Source of the DNA: Pterobdella sp. o SKG-2022
Lineage: Eukaryota; Annelida; Clitellata; Hirudinida; Piscicolidae
DNA length: 64,000 nt
Direction of reading: 5' to 3'
Assembly: GCA_964035795.1 (NCBI GenBank)
Contig: OZ038323.1
Location: 7,048,530-7,112,529 of the forward strand
The translations under genes were made by a program, and so were the position numbers. This document shows positions 49,188 to 61,691 of the stretch, one piece after another. Every line of letters starts with the position of its first letter. The first letter of the stretch is position 1. A model generated the notes under the pieces. It had not been told where the DNA came from and made no database searches. It worked only from the letters and a program-made list of their open reading frames with translations.

Positions 49188-51370
49188 TGTCATTACTCAT
49201 GCTTACAAGATACACAACTGCAACACTTTCAACAAAAACTCAACATTCAATACAACAATATCAACATTCATTACATCAAATGCAAAATTTACTGAAAAAA
49301 TTAACTTCTATTGAAAAAATTCTCAACAATAAAAACTTCAAAAAAAACTCAGTTATAACTACAACTCAACATTAGAATTGATCAACTAAACACACCACAA
49401 CAACAAAAAACACAAAAACTGTAGTAACAACATCAAACTAACAACATTTTCGTTGCCAATAAAAACTCCTTGAACCCAAATAACCTTCACAACATTCAAA
49501 ATAGTTCAACCACCACAAAAAAACAAAAAAATCTTTTATAACTTGTCAATTTGCCATAGAAAGTATTAATTTTATAGATCTTGAATCATTTGGAGGTGTA
49601 AATAAATTTTTTAGTTTTATACTTGCATCATTGTTTTTGATGACGTATCATATCATTTGGTTTTGAGATTTATAGAAAGGTAGTGATGGCGGAGGAAGAA
49701 GGAGGTGAGATGGTAGTAGTAGGGGGGTGTATGATGATGGGGGAAAAGAGTTTATGCATCAGTGGTGTATGCCTGGGGTGGTTATAAGGGTGGGGTAATA
49801 CTATGGGGTGTTTTTTAGTGATAAGGGTGTGTTTGGTATTGTTAATGGAGGCATTCGGTGATAGCAGTGGAAGGCTCTGGATGGATAGAAAACTTGTCTA
49901 TAGTTTTGGTAGTAATGTAATTTTAACTGTATTGACAAGATAATGGTGGTAAATGTTGAGGTTGATTGGTTGATGAAGGGTTGAGAATAATAATAGCTGT
50001 AACAATAATTTTGATAACAGTGGTGATGAAGAGAGAGACGTTACCAGTGAAGAAATAGTACAATTTATTATTACATTAACAGTGACGATAAAAATGATAA
50101 AGATTTAAAAGTGAATAAAATGCATAAAAACACGAGATTTTATAGCGCAAAATGACAACACTGAGCTGGCATGCGTGCCTACAATCAAATTGAACTTCGT
50201 TACGTACATGCCTATGTTGTCTATCATAAGATGATGAAGGTATTGTTATTAATTATATACTGATGAGGGGGGTGAGGATGGGAGAAGGGGTAGTAGAGAT
50301 GGTGGTAGTGGGGTTGGTTGTGGATAGGAGGACTATGGTAATGATAGGGATGATGAGTATGAAGACAGTGATGATAATAATAGGGAGGATGGTGATGTTG
50401 ATGATAGTTATGATGGTGATGATGAGAATGACGGATGGAGAAATGGATTAGAAGCTGACGCAACAAGAGCCGCCATTTTGAAAATACTTTTTTCGTTTTT
50501 GAGAATTTTCTCAAAACTCACTTAAATCCCAACAATATATGCTGACATAAAAACAAAATGAATGGGGAAAAAGATTATGAATATAAAAGATACGGAAGAA
50601 GATGCTCGAATGGCAGACGCTTAATGCACATATGTCGCACGGGAAATAGATACTAAAGAAAAGATCCTAAATAACGACAGCTATTGTTGCCTCAGTCATG
50701 CATCGTGCTTCCGATGAAAAGATGGTAGCTGGAGCGTTTTTTAATATTTGAAACTCCCATCAAATCATGACTCATTGAGAGCCTCTGTGTTCTAAATTAT
50801 TGAGATTTTCAATTTTGCAATTTGATTTATGTGTCGAAGTTTTGAGCAGATTGGAGACTTCAATAGTAGCGGAGGGTAGGGTGATGACTAGTTTTGTGAA
50901 CATTTGGAGAGGAGAATAAGGATTTGATGATTACGTTATGAGAAACAATGACACAATACGTTCTTAGCAACTAACAGTAAATAAAAACTGTAAGAAAAAA
51001 TATAAAAAACATTCAAAAATGAGAACATCACATGTAAAAACAGTTAAAAACATGTGAAAGGTTGAATAAGACACAGCCAATGAAATGAAATAAACACTTT
51101 TTAAACAAAAAGACATGAAAATACACAAAAAATATAAAGAAAAACAAATTGAAAATGAAAACTAAAACTGCAAAAACAAGGACAAAGCCTTAAAGACAGA
51201 ACCTCAAAAACAATGCAACAAGACACTGCGAAAAAGTAAACAAACACTAGGAAAAATAGAAAACTAACCGAAGCAAAAAAAACAGTCCAAAACAAAACAT
51301 CAAAACTCTAACCAAAAAAAAAAACCAACCAAAAAAAAATTTCTAAACAAAACAGGAAAACTTTAACCAA
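49188..51370. other. Intergenic repeats, no firm gene
   Basis: A-rich DNA, then G-rich GATG-type low-complexity DNA near 50240-50450 (minus-strand His/Tyr-rich false frame). No recognisable domain in any frame. Confidence 0.45.
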
Positions 51371-51380
51371 AATAATACAA

Positions 51381-51472
51381 AACCAACCAAACAAACATAA
51401 TACACACCAACCAAACAAACATAATACACAGCAACCAAACAAACATAATACACACCAACCAAACAAAAATAA
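51381..51472. repeat. 24 bp tandem repeat, about 4 copies
   Basis: Repeats of a unit starting accaaccaaacaaacataa. On the minus strand it reads as repeated Cys/Leu-rich peptide, an artefact. Confidence 0.8.
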
Positions 51473-52789
51473 ACAAACCAAACAAAACACTGACAACAAC
51501 ACGTGGACAGCTTATTGACAGGGGCATCGATGCGTGGGATTGTTATGAGGACTCACACACACTCTTGGGTATTGTATTCCATTAAATTCTAGCGTACTGG
51601 TTTTGTTTAAATTTGTTTTTGTTGTAGGTATTTTTATGTGATGTTTTGATTAAATGTTGGTGTTGTTTACAAATGTTTTTTTGTTGTGCTGAGAACATTT
51701 TGTAGTAATTTTCCTGTTGTGTGTTTGAATTTTGTTGCTCGATATTTTTCACTAAATGTTGTAGTTGTAAAAAGTTGGCCAATGGGTGTTTTTGGTTAGT
51801 TTTGTTGTGTTTAAAGTGTTGTGGATTATTCTGTTACTATTTAAATGTATATTTTCATATAATGTGCCATTAATTGGTTTTCAGTGTTTATAAGTTTTGT
51901 GTTGTATTGTTCTTAGGAAAAAGCTTTTCAGGTTCTTGTTTAATTTCTGTTTTGTATTTTTGTTTAAATGTTTGAATTTTGTTGGTTAAGACAAAATTTT
52001 GTGTGAACTAGTTCTTTTTTAATTCAATCAATGCATCAACCTTCCCTCCTCCCCCCACACACACACGTGGCAATAATTGAGAGGTAGTTGATTGCTATTA
52101 ATACCTTCAACGTGCCGGCTTTCGATGACTGTCACTATAATAAGTAGTTTGTCTGTTTGTATGTGTATGCTTATGATTATAACGGTGTGTTTTAGTGTTC
52201 TTATGCGTGTGATTTTTTTTTGTGTATGTGTGTTTTTTGCAGTTTGTAAGTGATTGTTTTGAGCTTTCAATTTGTTTTTGTATGTGCCATTTTCGGTTTA
52301 TATTTTTTTTTTGTTTGTGTGTGAGTTGGTTAGTAAAAAGTTTTTGAAAGAATTTAATAGTATGCCTGTTTTTTAGTTTTTTTATACGTTCATTTCCTCA
52401 AAGAGATAGTGATGTAAGTGGTGATAATTGTGTTGAAATTATGTTCAAAAGTAGAATTGTTGGAGTGCTTGAAATTATTGAGCTCCACAAGTTTGAAGAT
52501 GCAGTTTTAATGTAAGATGCTGACAGGCCAATCAAAAAAATGACCAGTCATAAAAGATACAAATGATTGTGGGAAAAAACTTGTAGAAAAAATAATGAAG
52601 AACAAAATAAAATAATACTTTGAGTAACTGAAAAAAATCCTAATTTGGTGGACAAAGAAAATAAAATGAAACTACAAAATAATGGAAAAATGACAAGGAA
52701 AATATGGGAATAAAAAGGATAAAGAGGAATAGTTATGACGGGCGTGCTTTTCCTCGTGTCCCTCGGATGAGTTTCTATCGCTCTACGGT

Positions 52790-53150
52790 GGGTGGAGGAG
52801 TGGAGGATGGGTTGATAAGTTGGTGGGATAGGTGGGTGATTGGCGGGGTGTGATGGGTAAGTGGAAAGATGAGGAAGTAGAAAGTGATGGTTAGATGGGT
52901 GGATGTAGGGATGGATTAGTAGACTGATGGGTGTGTAGATAGATGCTTGGATAGGTGGTGGTTAGAGGGTTGAATAGATGGATGAGAGAAAAGATGAATA
53001 TTAAATTTGATAAATAGGTGCGTACGTAGATTGATATATGAATGGAAGGACAGTAGAATGAGTGGATAAATAGAAAGGTAGGGGGATGAATGGATAAGGG
53101 GATGGAGGTTTGGATGAGATATTTATAGGTTTGGATGAATTACTTGCTCT
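52790..53150. repeat. Degenerate GGAT/GGTGG-rich repeat
   Basis: Diverged ggatgg and gatggg motifs over about 350 bp, with no open frame of interest. Confidence 0.6.
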
Positions 53151-55224
53151 GTTCTTTGCTTAAAAGCCATTATTGTGTATAATAACGTGAATAAAACTAT
53201 GAGGATGGGATAAAAAAGTAGAACAATTACTAATTTATCATTGGATCTAATGCCCACCCTAATTCTTCGCCAGTTATCGTCCCGCCTTCAAATAAATACT
53301 TTTTTATTTCTCTTATTTTAATATTTATGTTGTAAATTTCAAAAAGTTTATTATAGTTTGAAAAAATTGCATAAAATTTATTTGTTTTAAATTTCAAGTT
53401 TTTAGAAGATTTGAACTAGGAAAGTGTTAGAATGAGAAAGATTGAAGTGAAGAAATTGGATGGAAAAGAAAGAAACGAAAGCAGAGTATAAACTATAAAA
53501 AGATAAAAGATGGATGGAAACAAGGTATGTAATGGATAAAAAAGAATAACTACTAATGATGGATGGATACATACAAAAATAATGCTTAATGCATGAATAA
53601 AATATGTTTTGGGATTTGATGATTCATCATTGGTAATCCTTTTGCACTGGACTTTCCTTTCAGCCATTTTATACAAACAATTATAAAAACATAAAACATT
53701 TAAAACTTTGAATACTTTAAAAGTTAATTCAGATATTTAAAAGGGGAATTAGCTCAAATGTCTAAATGCGCTCCTCTTTATCTAATTTACTCAAATTAGC
53801 CTTCGGCGTTTATAAGGCTTGAAACTTTTGAATATTTAATATTTCAGCTTTTATTTTAATAAAAAACTAAACTTCATTTTCAAAGCATATTTGGGATCAT
53901 GTTCTACACATGGTTTGAATAAAATACATTAAACTGAGTTTTTTAGTGTTTTTGAAGTATAGATACATGAATAGCTTCAAGTAAAGAACACTAGCGAATG
54001 TCTGTTGTTTAGACTCGTGTCATCTTAATGTGCTTATACCTTTATATTATTAAAAAGCTTTTGATAAAAAAGAAACTATGATTCTTTTAACGGTAGAAAC
54101 TCGAAAAGTGAAGAATATAAGACAATTAATAGAAAAAGATAAAAATAATATATGAAAAAAATTTAACGGTAAAAGTTAGAAAAATAAATGAGGTGGAATA
54201 AACGTTAGAAAAAGTTATCACTAATAAAGATATTCAAAAAAGTTCAGCAAAGAGAAAGATTGACATTAGGGTATTAACAATAATTATTGAAAAGCTCTCA
54301 AGGTGGATTTCAAAACTTCTTCCGAAAATTTCTTCGTTAATTTTTTGTATTTGGACAGCTTTAATTTTTCATGCAAGATTTATTTGAAGATTTCTAAAAA
54401 TTATTGGAATTGAGAAAACAATACATTCAAAAACCTCTTTTTCAAATTGGCTGTTAACATTCTGTGTAGATAATTTTTTTATATTAAGCTCTAAATGCAA
54501 AATTTTGAAAAAGATAAAATTCTCAAATCTCTAACAAAACCCCTAACCTAAAAATTCAAAAGGGTATATTATGTCTGCTCCTATGGAAAAAAAATGGAAT
54601 ATACTACCTGGTGATGGTATAACAAATATATCGAAAAGCTTCTATCTAATAAAAAATTTAAAATTTCAGCATGTCTATTTAATTAAATAATTAAAAAAGC
54701 TATTCAAGTTGAGGTTTTAAAACTATTCCACCGATAATGATGCCAAAGTGCTTGAACCCACAATGTTAATCCCTGTTACTACTTCACAGACTCCATGGCA
54801 AGTATAATGTTCATGCGTTGTTATATATTAATTTCAGCGACGAAATTCTTAATAATTTTATTCGATACAATAGTTTTTTTCAATTTAAAGAAAAAGTGGT
54901 TAATTTGTATATAGTCAAAAAGTGAATTTAAATAATAAAGAGTGAGTTTATGTGGTTAAAAAGTGTTTAATGAACAACTATGAATTCTACAAGGGTATTA
55001 GTGAAATGCTTGGATCATACTTCAAAAATTAATTTCAATCTATTAATTATTTTGATGAGTAGAATTAATTAATTTATTTTCTTTTATAAACTTGTTGAAA
55101 TCTAGATTAATTTTTTAAAACTATTTATAAATCATTGAATGAATAAAGGCACAAAAAACATCGATTTTAAATAGTGAGCCAAATCAAAAAAATGGAAAAT
55201 TATTCAGTTCCAGTAGTTAAAACC
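53151..55224. other. AT-rich intergenic, no gene seen
   Basis: Unique AT-rich DNA downstream of the WDR86-like gene. A TTTATT at 55073-55078 could be its polyadenylation signal on the minus strand. Confidence 0.45.
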
Positions 55225-57614
55225 TCATTCCCCGTTAGCACCATCATCACTGTCATCCTCATCTCCATCATCCTCTTCATTCTTCTTCTTTTCAGAATTT
55301 TTATCGTTCAGATTCTCATCAAAAACATTTCCTTTCTTCATCACCACCAGCTCTTTGAGGCCTGTAATGTTCCACACTCTAAGTGACTTGTCGAACGAAG
55401 CCGTGAAAAGTTTTCCTGACGCTATCTGTTTGAGTGTGTTTAGTTTATGGAACAAGCATTTGAAATGAAATCATCGTACCTTCTAGAAGGTATTTTGTGA
55501 TATGGTCAAAAAAGTAAACAATAAGATAAATCGAAATATTTGTATTCTTATAATTATAAAGTTCAATAGTTTTATCATTGTTATAGCCACCTGCAGTGCG
55601 TTGACCGAGACTTCATGACCTTTAAATGACCTTAGAAGGGTTCCAGATTTTGACCCGAAGCATCTCACTGTGCCATCTCCACTTGCCGTGAATACTTTAG
55701 TTGTTTGAAATGAGATTAAACACTGGGCTTATAAGTTAATGAACACAACATCAGACCACACTGGCAAACAGAATCTCTGGTCATATCTTTCCATACTCCA
55801 TCTTATCCCACGAGAAAGCTCATAAATTAAATTTAAAAGCTTAGACCAACCACCCTTAAAACCAATTCACCCTATAATGTAATCTAATGCGGTATTTATA
55901 AAGCGCTTTTTCTTATAGATCAAAGCGCTTGCTACAAATTTAATGTAGCGAAAACACACTGTGGAACGGGTGCTAATTGTCGGCCCACGTGGGATCGAAC
56001 CCGGTAACTTTAGATAATTAGTCTAATGCTCAACCATTGAGCTATAGGGGCCGACAATAAGACCCCCACAAACTCACAGAGTCCATCTTTGTACTTGAGG
56101 GCACACACGGTATGTTCATGTCCCTTGTATACTCTGGCGCAATCCCCAAACTCCATGACCCACGACCTCACTGTGTGATCTGCACTGCCACTGAACAGCA
56201 GTCTGTTTACAACCTGCATTGTTAGGGTTATATGGTCAGGTTGTAGGTGTTTTGATACAAATAGAGTAGTGCTTTGTGGAATTTTTTTTTGCAAAAGCTG
56301 AAACCACAATACTCACAAATTTATGTCATAAAATGAAACATAATCAATCAAAAGTATTATTAAATCAACAACTCAACGAACAGTGATGCAGACGATGGAA
56401 CTCTTATGGCCTTCAAATACCCTAACAAACTGCCCAGTCTTCAAACTCCAGCTCCTAATGGTGTGATCTGTCGACCCACTCACCAGTATTTCCCCCTTGG
56501 AGTCAGTAGCCAGGCAGGTTACTGCTCCTTGGTGTCCTTCCAAGAGATGTAGCTATAGGGAGGTAAAATGAAATTAGTGATGGTTCTATTTCACATTGTT
56601 GGTTTGATGAAAGTTATTTTTAAGATAAAATTTTATTTGATTTTTGATGAAGTTTATTTTTGTATTATATTGTTATATTTAGAAAAAAGTTAATTTTGTG
56701 AAAGTAATGTGGAAGTAGTTGGATACAAAACCTGACTACCACTCTCAAAGCACCAAATGATGATGTTGTGGTCAGCCGACCCAGTTATAAGAAGATCTTT
56801 GTTTCGGGTGTTTGTGCCTCCAACTTCCCTATTGCTCAAAGCCTCATTATTTTCTTTCTCCTCATTTCCTGGCACATAAACCATGGGGTAAACTCCTTTC
56901 TTGTGACCCGAGTACACCCGCAAACACTGCCCTGACTCCACGTCCCAACACCTGTAAGTTTTAACTCCTATTTATTCACACTGAGTTTTTTTTTTAATAA
57001 ATAAAGTATTAATATTTTTATTGTGATAAAATCTAAGAATATAAAAGATGGAAAAATTCCTTGACTTTGATTTACAATGCATTTATAATTTAAGCCAATC
57101 GTCAGATTCCGTTTAAATAGTAAAGTTTTTTAGATTAATTAAAAACGTTAGGTTTCTAATATACTGATGTTTATTTCAAAATGATGAAAAACAAATGCTA
57201 GAATATTATATTTAATTTCCACCTGACAGTCCTGTCATAAGAACTGCTAAGAACGAAATCTTCTGAAGACATGACTTTGTTAATGATGGACTTATGTCCC
57301 TTGAGCACAGCCAACAAGATTCCTTGCTGGGGTTCCCACTTTCTCACTGTCTTGTCTGCGCCTCCACTCCACAAAAATCGGTCATCGAAGGCGAGTGTGT
57401 AAATGATTCCTGTATGCCCCTCTAAGGCTTGCATGCAGGTACAGGCGTCTCCTGGGGTCGTCCACACACGCACTATTTTGTCATCTCCTCCTGTCGCTAA
57501 AAGGCTCTCATCTTCACTCATCGCCATCACATTGATTCCCCCAGTGTGTTGTCTGAACACTTCCAACTGGTAAGTTTTTTCAGGGGCGGTGGTTTTTGAC
57601 GTAGCTGCACCCAT
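55225..57614 (-). CDS. WDR86: WDR86-like WD40-repeat protein (6 exons)
   Basis: Beta-propeller scaffold protein with no known enzymatic role. Exons in transcript order: 57614-57223, 56951-56732, 56552-56382, 56213-56078, 55694-55591, 55425-55225; 1224 bp in frame, 407 residues. WD repeats are plain: HTGGINVMAMSEDESLLATG, LEGHTGIIYTLAF, LKGHKSIINKV, then SSSYDRTVRCWDVESGQCLR, GSADHNIIIW, LVSGSTDHTIRSWSLKTGQF, LFSGSADHTVRSW, LFTASGDGTVRCFGSKSGTL and LFTASFDKSLRVWNITGLKE. Repeat order and intra-repeat wording follow vertebrate WDR86 closely. The start ATG at 57614 gives MGAATSK, an N-myristoylation-type sequence. The second exon carries an acidic insert (NEEKENNEALS) and the C-terminus is a long Asp/Glu/Lys tail, extending the protein beyond the roughly 376 residues of human WDR86. 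Confidence 0.9.
55880..56060 (-). repeat. tRNA-derived SINE in a WDR86-like intron
   Basis: On the minus strand, from about 56058, a tRNA-like head runs with an A box (TAGCTCAATGGTTGAG), a perfect five-base anticodon stem (TTAGA/TCTAA) and a B box (GGTTCGATCCC). The acceptor arms pair as CGGCCC/GGGCCG, but the T stem has mismatches and the A box spacing is one base too long, so it is not a functional tRNA. The tail contains AAGCGCTTTATAAATACCGC, which resembles the 3' ends of LINE-mobilised SINEs of marine invertebrates. It begins only about 20 bp inside the intron after exon 4. Confidence 0.75.
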
Positions 57615-58867
57615 TTCTTTCAAGTATTTTCTGTGAAAAATTTATTGTTTTGTTAATGAGTCTTTTGAAATCCTCAAGTCTTTAGAGTGTTTTGCAGAGT
57701 ATAATCGTAAAATTTGTTTAAACTTTATAAATTCTCTTTTCTAAGAAGCGATACATAAATTTAAACTGCCTACAGATTCGACGACGAAAAAAGGGAGCAA
57801 TCGATTTAAGACAACAAAAGCCTTAACGACGGTTGCTAACAAGACTTTGGACTTATAGTCACGATAGATTTGGATGACATTCTTGCAATACAGAGCCATT
57901 CAGTGAACCACAAATCAAATCAATTACGAGTATGAATATAGTGGCATTAAGTCCAGGAGCTTCTAGACCACTAAGTATTATGAACTTTGAATGCATTTTA
58001 ATGTAATGTAAGTTTTCTTAGATATGACAATTTAAAAAAAATTATGCAAGTATAACTAAATAAACAAAACAGTTAACTAAGATTATATGAAAAAAAGGTC
58101 TGTTGTTTGAAACAAAAGCAATTATAATAATACTTATATAAATGACATTTAGAAAACTGAGTTGATTTTATGAATGTATAAAAATAATTAAATCTATGAT
58201 AACAAACAAAAAAAATATATAGATGAAACTTCAAATAAAATGTTGAGCAATCAAAAGTTAATTTTGGACAAATTTGAACAACTTCATTGTTTTCATCTTT
58301 TTTCTTTAATGGGACTTCAACATCATCACAATTGAAACCAGATAATGCTTATCTTTTTTTTTCTTGTTACACTTTGTTATATTAATTAAATGATAATATT
58401 TTTTTAGTCTTAAATCACAAGACGTTAGTAAGCTACCTTTTCAAAGAGCTCCATGTATTCAGACGGAAAATAAATAGATTTACATTTCTTGTGTTTTTTA
58501 TTATTTTAAACAAAAAGGATTTTAACATTTATTTCTTTTCAAGTCAAGTCATGTAAAAGAAATATTTAATTAACACGGCGTCCACTTTCCAATTGATAAT
58601 TTCATTTTCGTCCAACAATGTACGATAAGGTAGAATCCAATTTAAAAACAAAAAAATTCCTCAAAAATTAAAAAAATTGTTCCATCATTATTGAAAAAAC
58701 TCTATGAAGGCAAAAACGATTTCCAAAAAACCAGAGAAGATTAACATAACTTAAAAAGCATTAAACAATAGTTACGGCACAACCGACAACTCTGAAGACA
58801 ACAAAATTACTTTGATCCTTATAAGAATATACATTATTTACAATTTAAAAAATATTTCAAGCACATC
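57615..58867. other. Intergenic between ZDHHC and WDR86-like genes
   Basis: AT-rich DNA with no coding segment seen. It contains the WDR86-like promoter and the ZDHHC 3' end. Confidence 0.5.
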
Positions 58868-61673
58868 CTAAAAGTTGATACAATTAGATTCGGCTCCATA
58901 ATGGTAGTGTCGGTTGCCATGAGGGTCGAGAGATGGGTGGAAGGGCGAGAACCATTTGTACGAGAACTTGCCGCCAAACACCTCCCTTAAAGCCTCCATT
59001 CCTGATTTCCTCTTCCGCCTCTCCTTCTTCAGTGACTCGATGCCCTGGTGGTTGTTAGTGGGCGATAGTGAGGCATTATCATTCAAAATGATTATTAGTT
59101 AGATAATTAGTTGGGTTTCGGGAGTTTGATAGGGTAGCTAGTAATTTAGAACAACTAATATAATTTCAAAAGATTGATTTTCAGCCATTCAGAACTACCC
59201 TTAGTTAGCTTTTAGTCGATTAAATTGTTAATAAGCCGTTAGTTGGTTAGTTTTGATGGTAGTAAGTAAATTAGTTGCTTTGATAGGTGTTGTTAATCTA
59301 CACGTGTTCAAATATGACCACGGTAACATTTAGAGGAAGAATATTTTTATAGTTATCTACTGATGAAGATGATGGTCAACGATGTTGGAGATATTATAAG
59401 AAAAAAATGAAGAATGTTATGGAGTATCAATTAAGTATTTAATATTATTTGAACAATTTTTTAAATAAAAAACATTGAAAAAACGTAAAAAATATTTACA
59501 AAATGTATTAATTGAAGCCTTAAACGAAAAAGTGAAAAAAACAGTTTGATATTTGCAAACATCGTATATTTTTTAAATTTCTTGAAACCTCATTAAACTT
59601 ATGAAGCATATTTAAGAAATGAACGTGTATTTTTAACTTATCATGAAGAAAATTTTATTTTATGGTTTAAAATCCTTCAACCAAACTTTAAAACCCGAAA
59701 CATCAATCCGACTTACCGTTTGATCTGAGCAAATGGAGTTGAGTTGTGTTGTGCACATTATGGCTGTAAAAAGGCCAAACAAGAGTCCCTCAAGCATCAA
59801 GCCGATTGTTATCAACAACGTCACCAACTCAGAAAAGTTACAGCCTAGAAGATAAGTGTTGTTATTGAGAGCTGAGTTTTTGGTACAGGGTTGTTGTGGT
59901 GTTTTTTTGTTAATTTTGTTGGGGTGATGGTGGATTTTAGTTTTTTGTCTATGATAATGTGCGGAAAAGATAAAAGCAAAAAAGAATAATACTAAAAAAA
60001 ACAACAACACAATACTTACAAAAACATATAATAATACAAAATAAACAATGAAAACAATGAAATAACAACAATAAGATACCTTTGAAGTTGTCAGAAACAC
60101 ATGTGAGCAGGGTGTGGAGGGCCAGGCAGAAGCCCTGTGTGCTGATGAAGCAGATGTAGCCCTAGTGCCAATAATATCAATAATAATAATGATAATAATA
60201 AAAATAATAATAATTATTATTAATATTGCTGAGAAAATGAGAACAATAATTGAAATACTATGACAACAGTTATAAAACTTCTACAGTTAGTATTGCCCTT
60301 ATATTATTAGAAATAAAAAAAACGAAAACTATAGAGACATACAGTGAAAAGAACGAAGAATTTCTGGTTGAGTTCACCGACACAGTTGTTGATCCAGGGA
60401 CAGTGGTGGTCCATCTTGCGGATACATCTGCGACACACACTGGAGTGTGGGTGGATGGGTGAATGGATAGAGATATGAATTAATAAAAAGATAGATGGAT
60501 GAAGAGAAAGATAGAAAAAAGGGATGAATGATTGAATCTGGTTTTATCAACAATTTACTGATGGCAGTTTTTTTATTCATATAAAGAATTGAAAAATATT
60601 GAAAGAACTTTAAGGCCATTAGTGATGACTTATATGTAGTTTTCTAATGTGATAGTTGTGACTGTATTTAAAAATTGGAAAAATTCATTGATTAAACATG
60701 AATCACTTGAAATATATTCAATACCAGGAAGCTTTTTATATATTCAACTCACATTGTCAAATTATTTATACTAAACACGAATAGTGTTACATCTATTTTT
60801 AGTATTATTGTTATTATTACTGTTATTTGTTGTATTATTTCTATTTTTTATATTATTAATGTAATGTCAACCTGCAATGGTGGGCTCGATCAGGCTTGAT
60901 ACTGTCACACTTGACACACTTGAGCACAACCTGACCCTCTTCAAAGGTCATCTTGGATATATTTTCCGAGGTGGCATTTCCTCTCTGAACCACTCCCTAT
61001 GTGTGGTTGTTTGATGCTTGTAGTTGAGTGTTTATGTCATGAACCTTATATTGTTTTCATTTTTGAGACAGGTTGAGATTTTATGAATAACTTTGATAAA
61101 AAATTTTTGGAAATTGAGTTTTTAAATTATTAAATACTATAAATTAATAAATTCAAAATGAGCAGAACTAACAGGATCTGAAAACATGGCTTGGCAGTGG
61201 CTAAAGAAGCCCAAGAGTGCAGCAATGATAGAGATGAGTATATTAAGATAAGAGAAAATGTTGACATTGTTTGCCATGCAGTTCATGATGATCATTAATT
61301 CCCCAACAAGGATAAGGGCCCATGTGAAACTAGCGGCAATATAGCCCCCAAAGTCTCTCACACACCACATCTTAGTACAATAGTGGTTTGGAACAAAAAT
61401 CCCCAACTTTCTCAGCATTTTGTTCAAGTTCCATACTGTCACTTTTGGTTGATAAGGTTTAACAGGTTTGGGTAGATTCTGGTTATTCTGAGTGGGATAT
61501 GGAGGAGCCTGTCCCCAATTGACAGGAATGTTGTTGAGATTGGAAAAATCTTGATTTGCTAGCATACCCTGTGCAACACTTTCTTTATAGTTGAGATGGA
61601 TTGGATCCTCCATATTTAACTTTAAAGAGTCCATGGGGTAGCGTTGAAACAAGAGCTCTGTGTTATAACTCAT
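58868..61673 (-). CDS. ZDHHC3/7: ZDHHC3/7-type protein S-palmitoyltransferase (6 exons)
   Basis: Golgi-type enzyme that attaches palmitate to cysteines of membrane proteins. Exons in transcript order: 61673-61173, 60996-60872, 60439-60343, 60161-60080, 59844-59717, 59044-58868; 1110 bp, 369 residues. TM1 ([19 protein letters not shown]) and TM2 ([19 protein letters not shown]) are followed by the DPG motif across the first splice, then the Cys-rich domain with [35 protein letters not shown] (the DHHC active site), [11 protein letters not shown]3 and TM4 ([20 protein letters not shown]). [10 protein letters not shown] stands where ZDHHC3/7 have QIHSICNDET. The C-terminal exon keeps [10 protein letters not shown], aligning with the MKSVFGG region of ZDHHC3/7. 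The start ATG was chosen because the upstream frame begins only with TTG. The N-terminal arm is about 95 residues, longer than the roughly 45 of human ZDHHC7, and Pro/Asn-rich. Confidence 0.93.
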
Positions 61674-61691
61674 GAAACATTCGTTAAGCAA

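Noticed and set aside
50224..50514. His/Tyr-rich minus-strand frame and Met/Val-rich plus-strand frame
   Set aside because: Low-complexity GATG-type sequence translated; no domain.
48480..55224. Additional alpha-neurexin exons upstream of the short neurexin
   Set aside because: No LNS or EGF signatures are visible on the minus strand here, and the first neurexin exon already contains an ATG and signal peptide.
55975..56060. Functional tRNA-Ile (AAT anticodon) gene
   Set aside because: T-stem mismatches and an extra base before the A box, plus a long SINE-like tail, argue for a tRNA-derived SINE.
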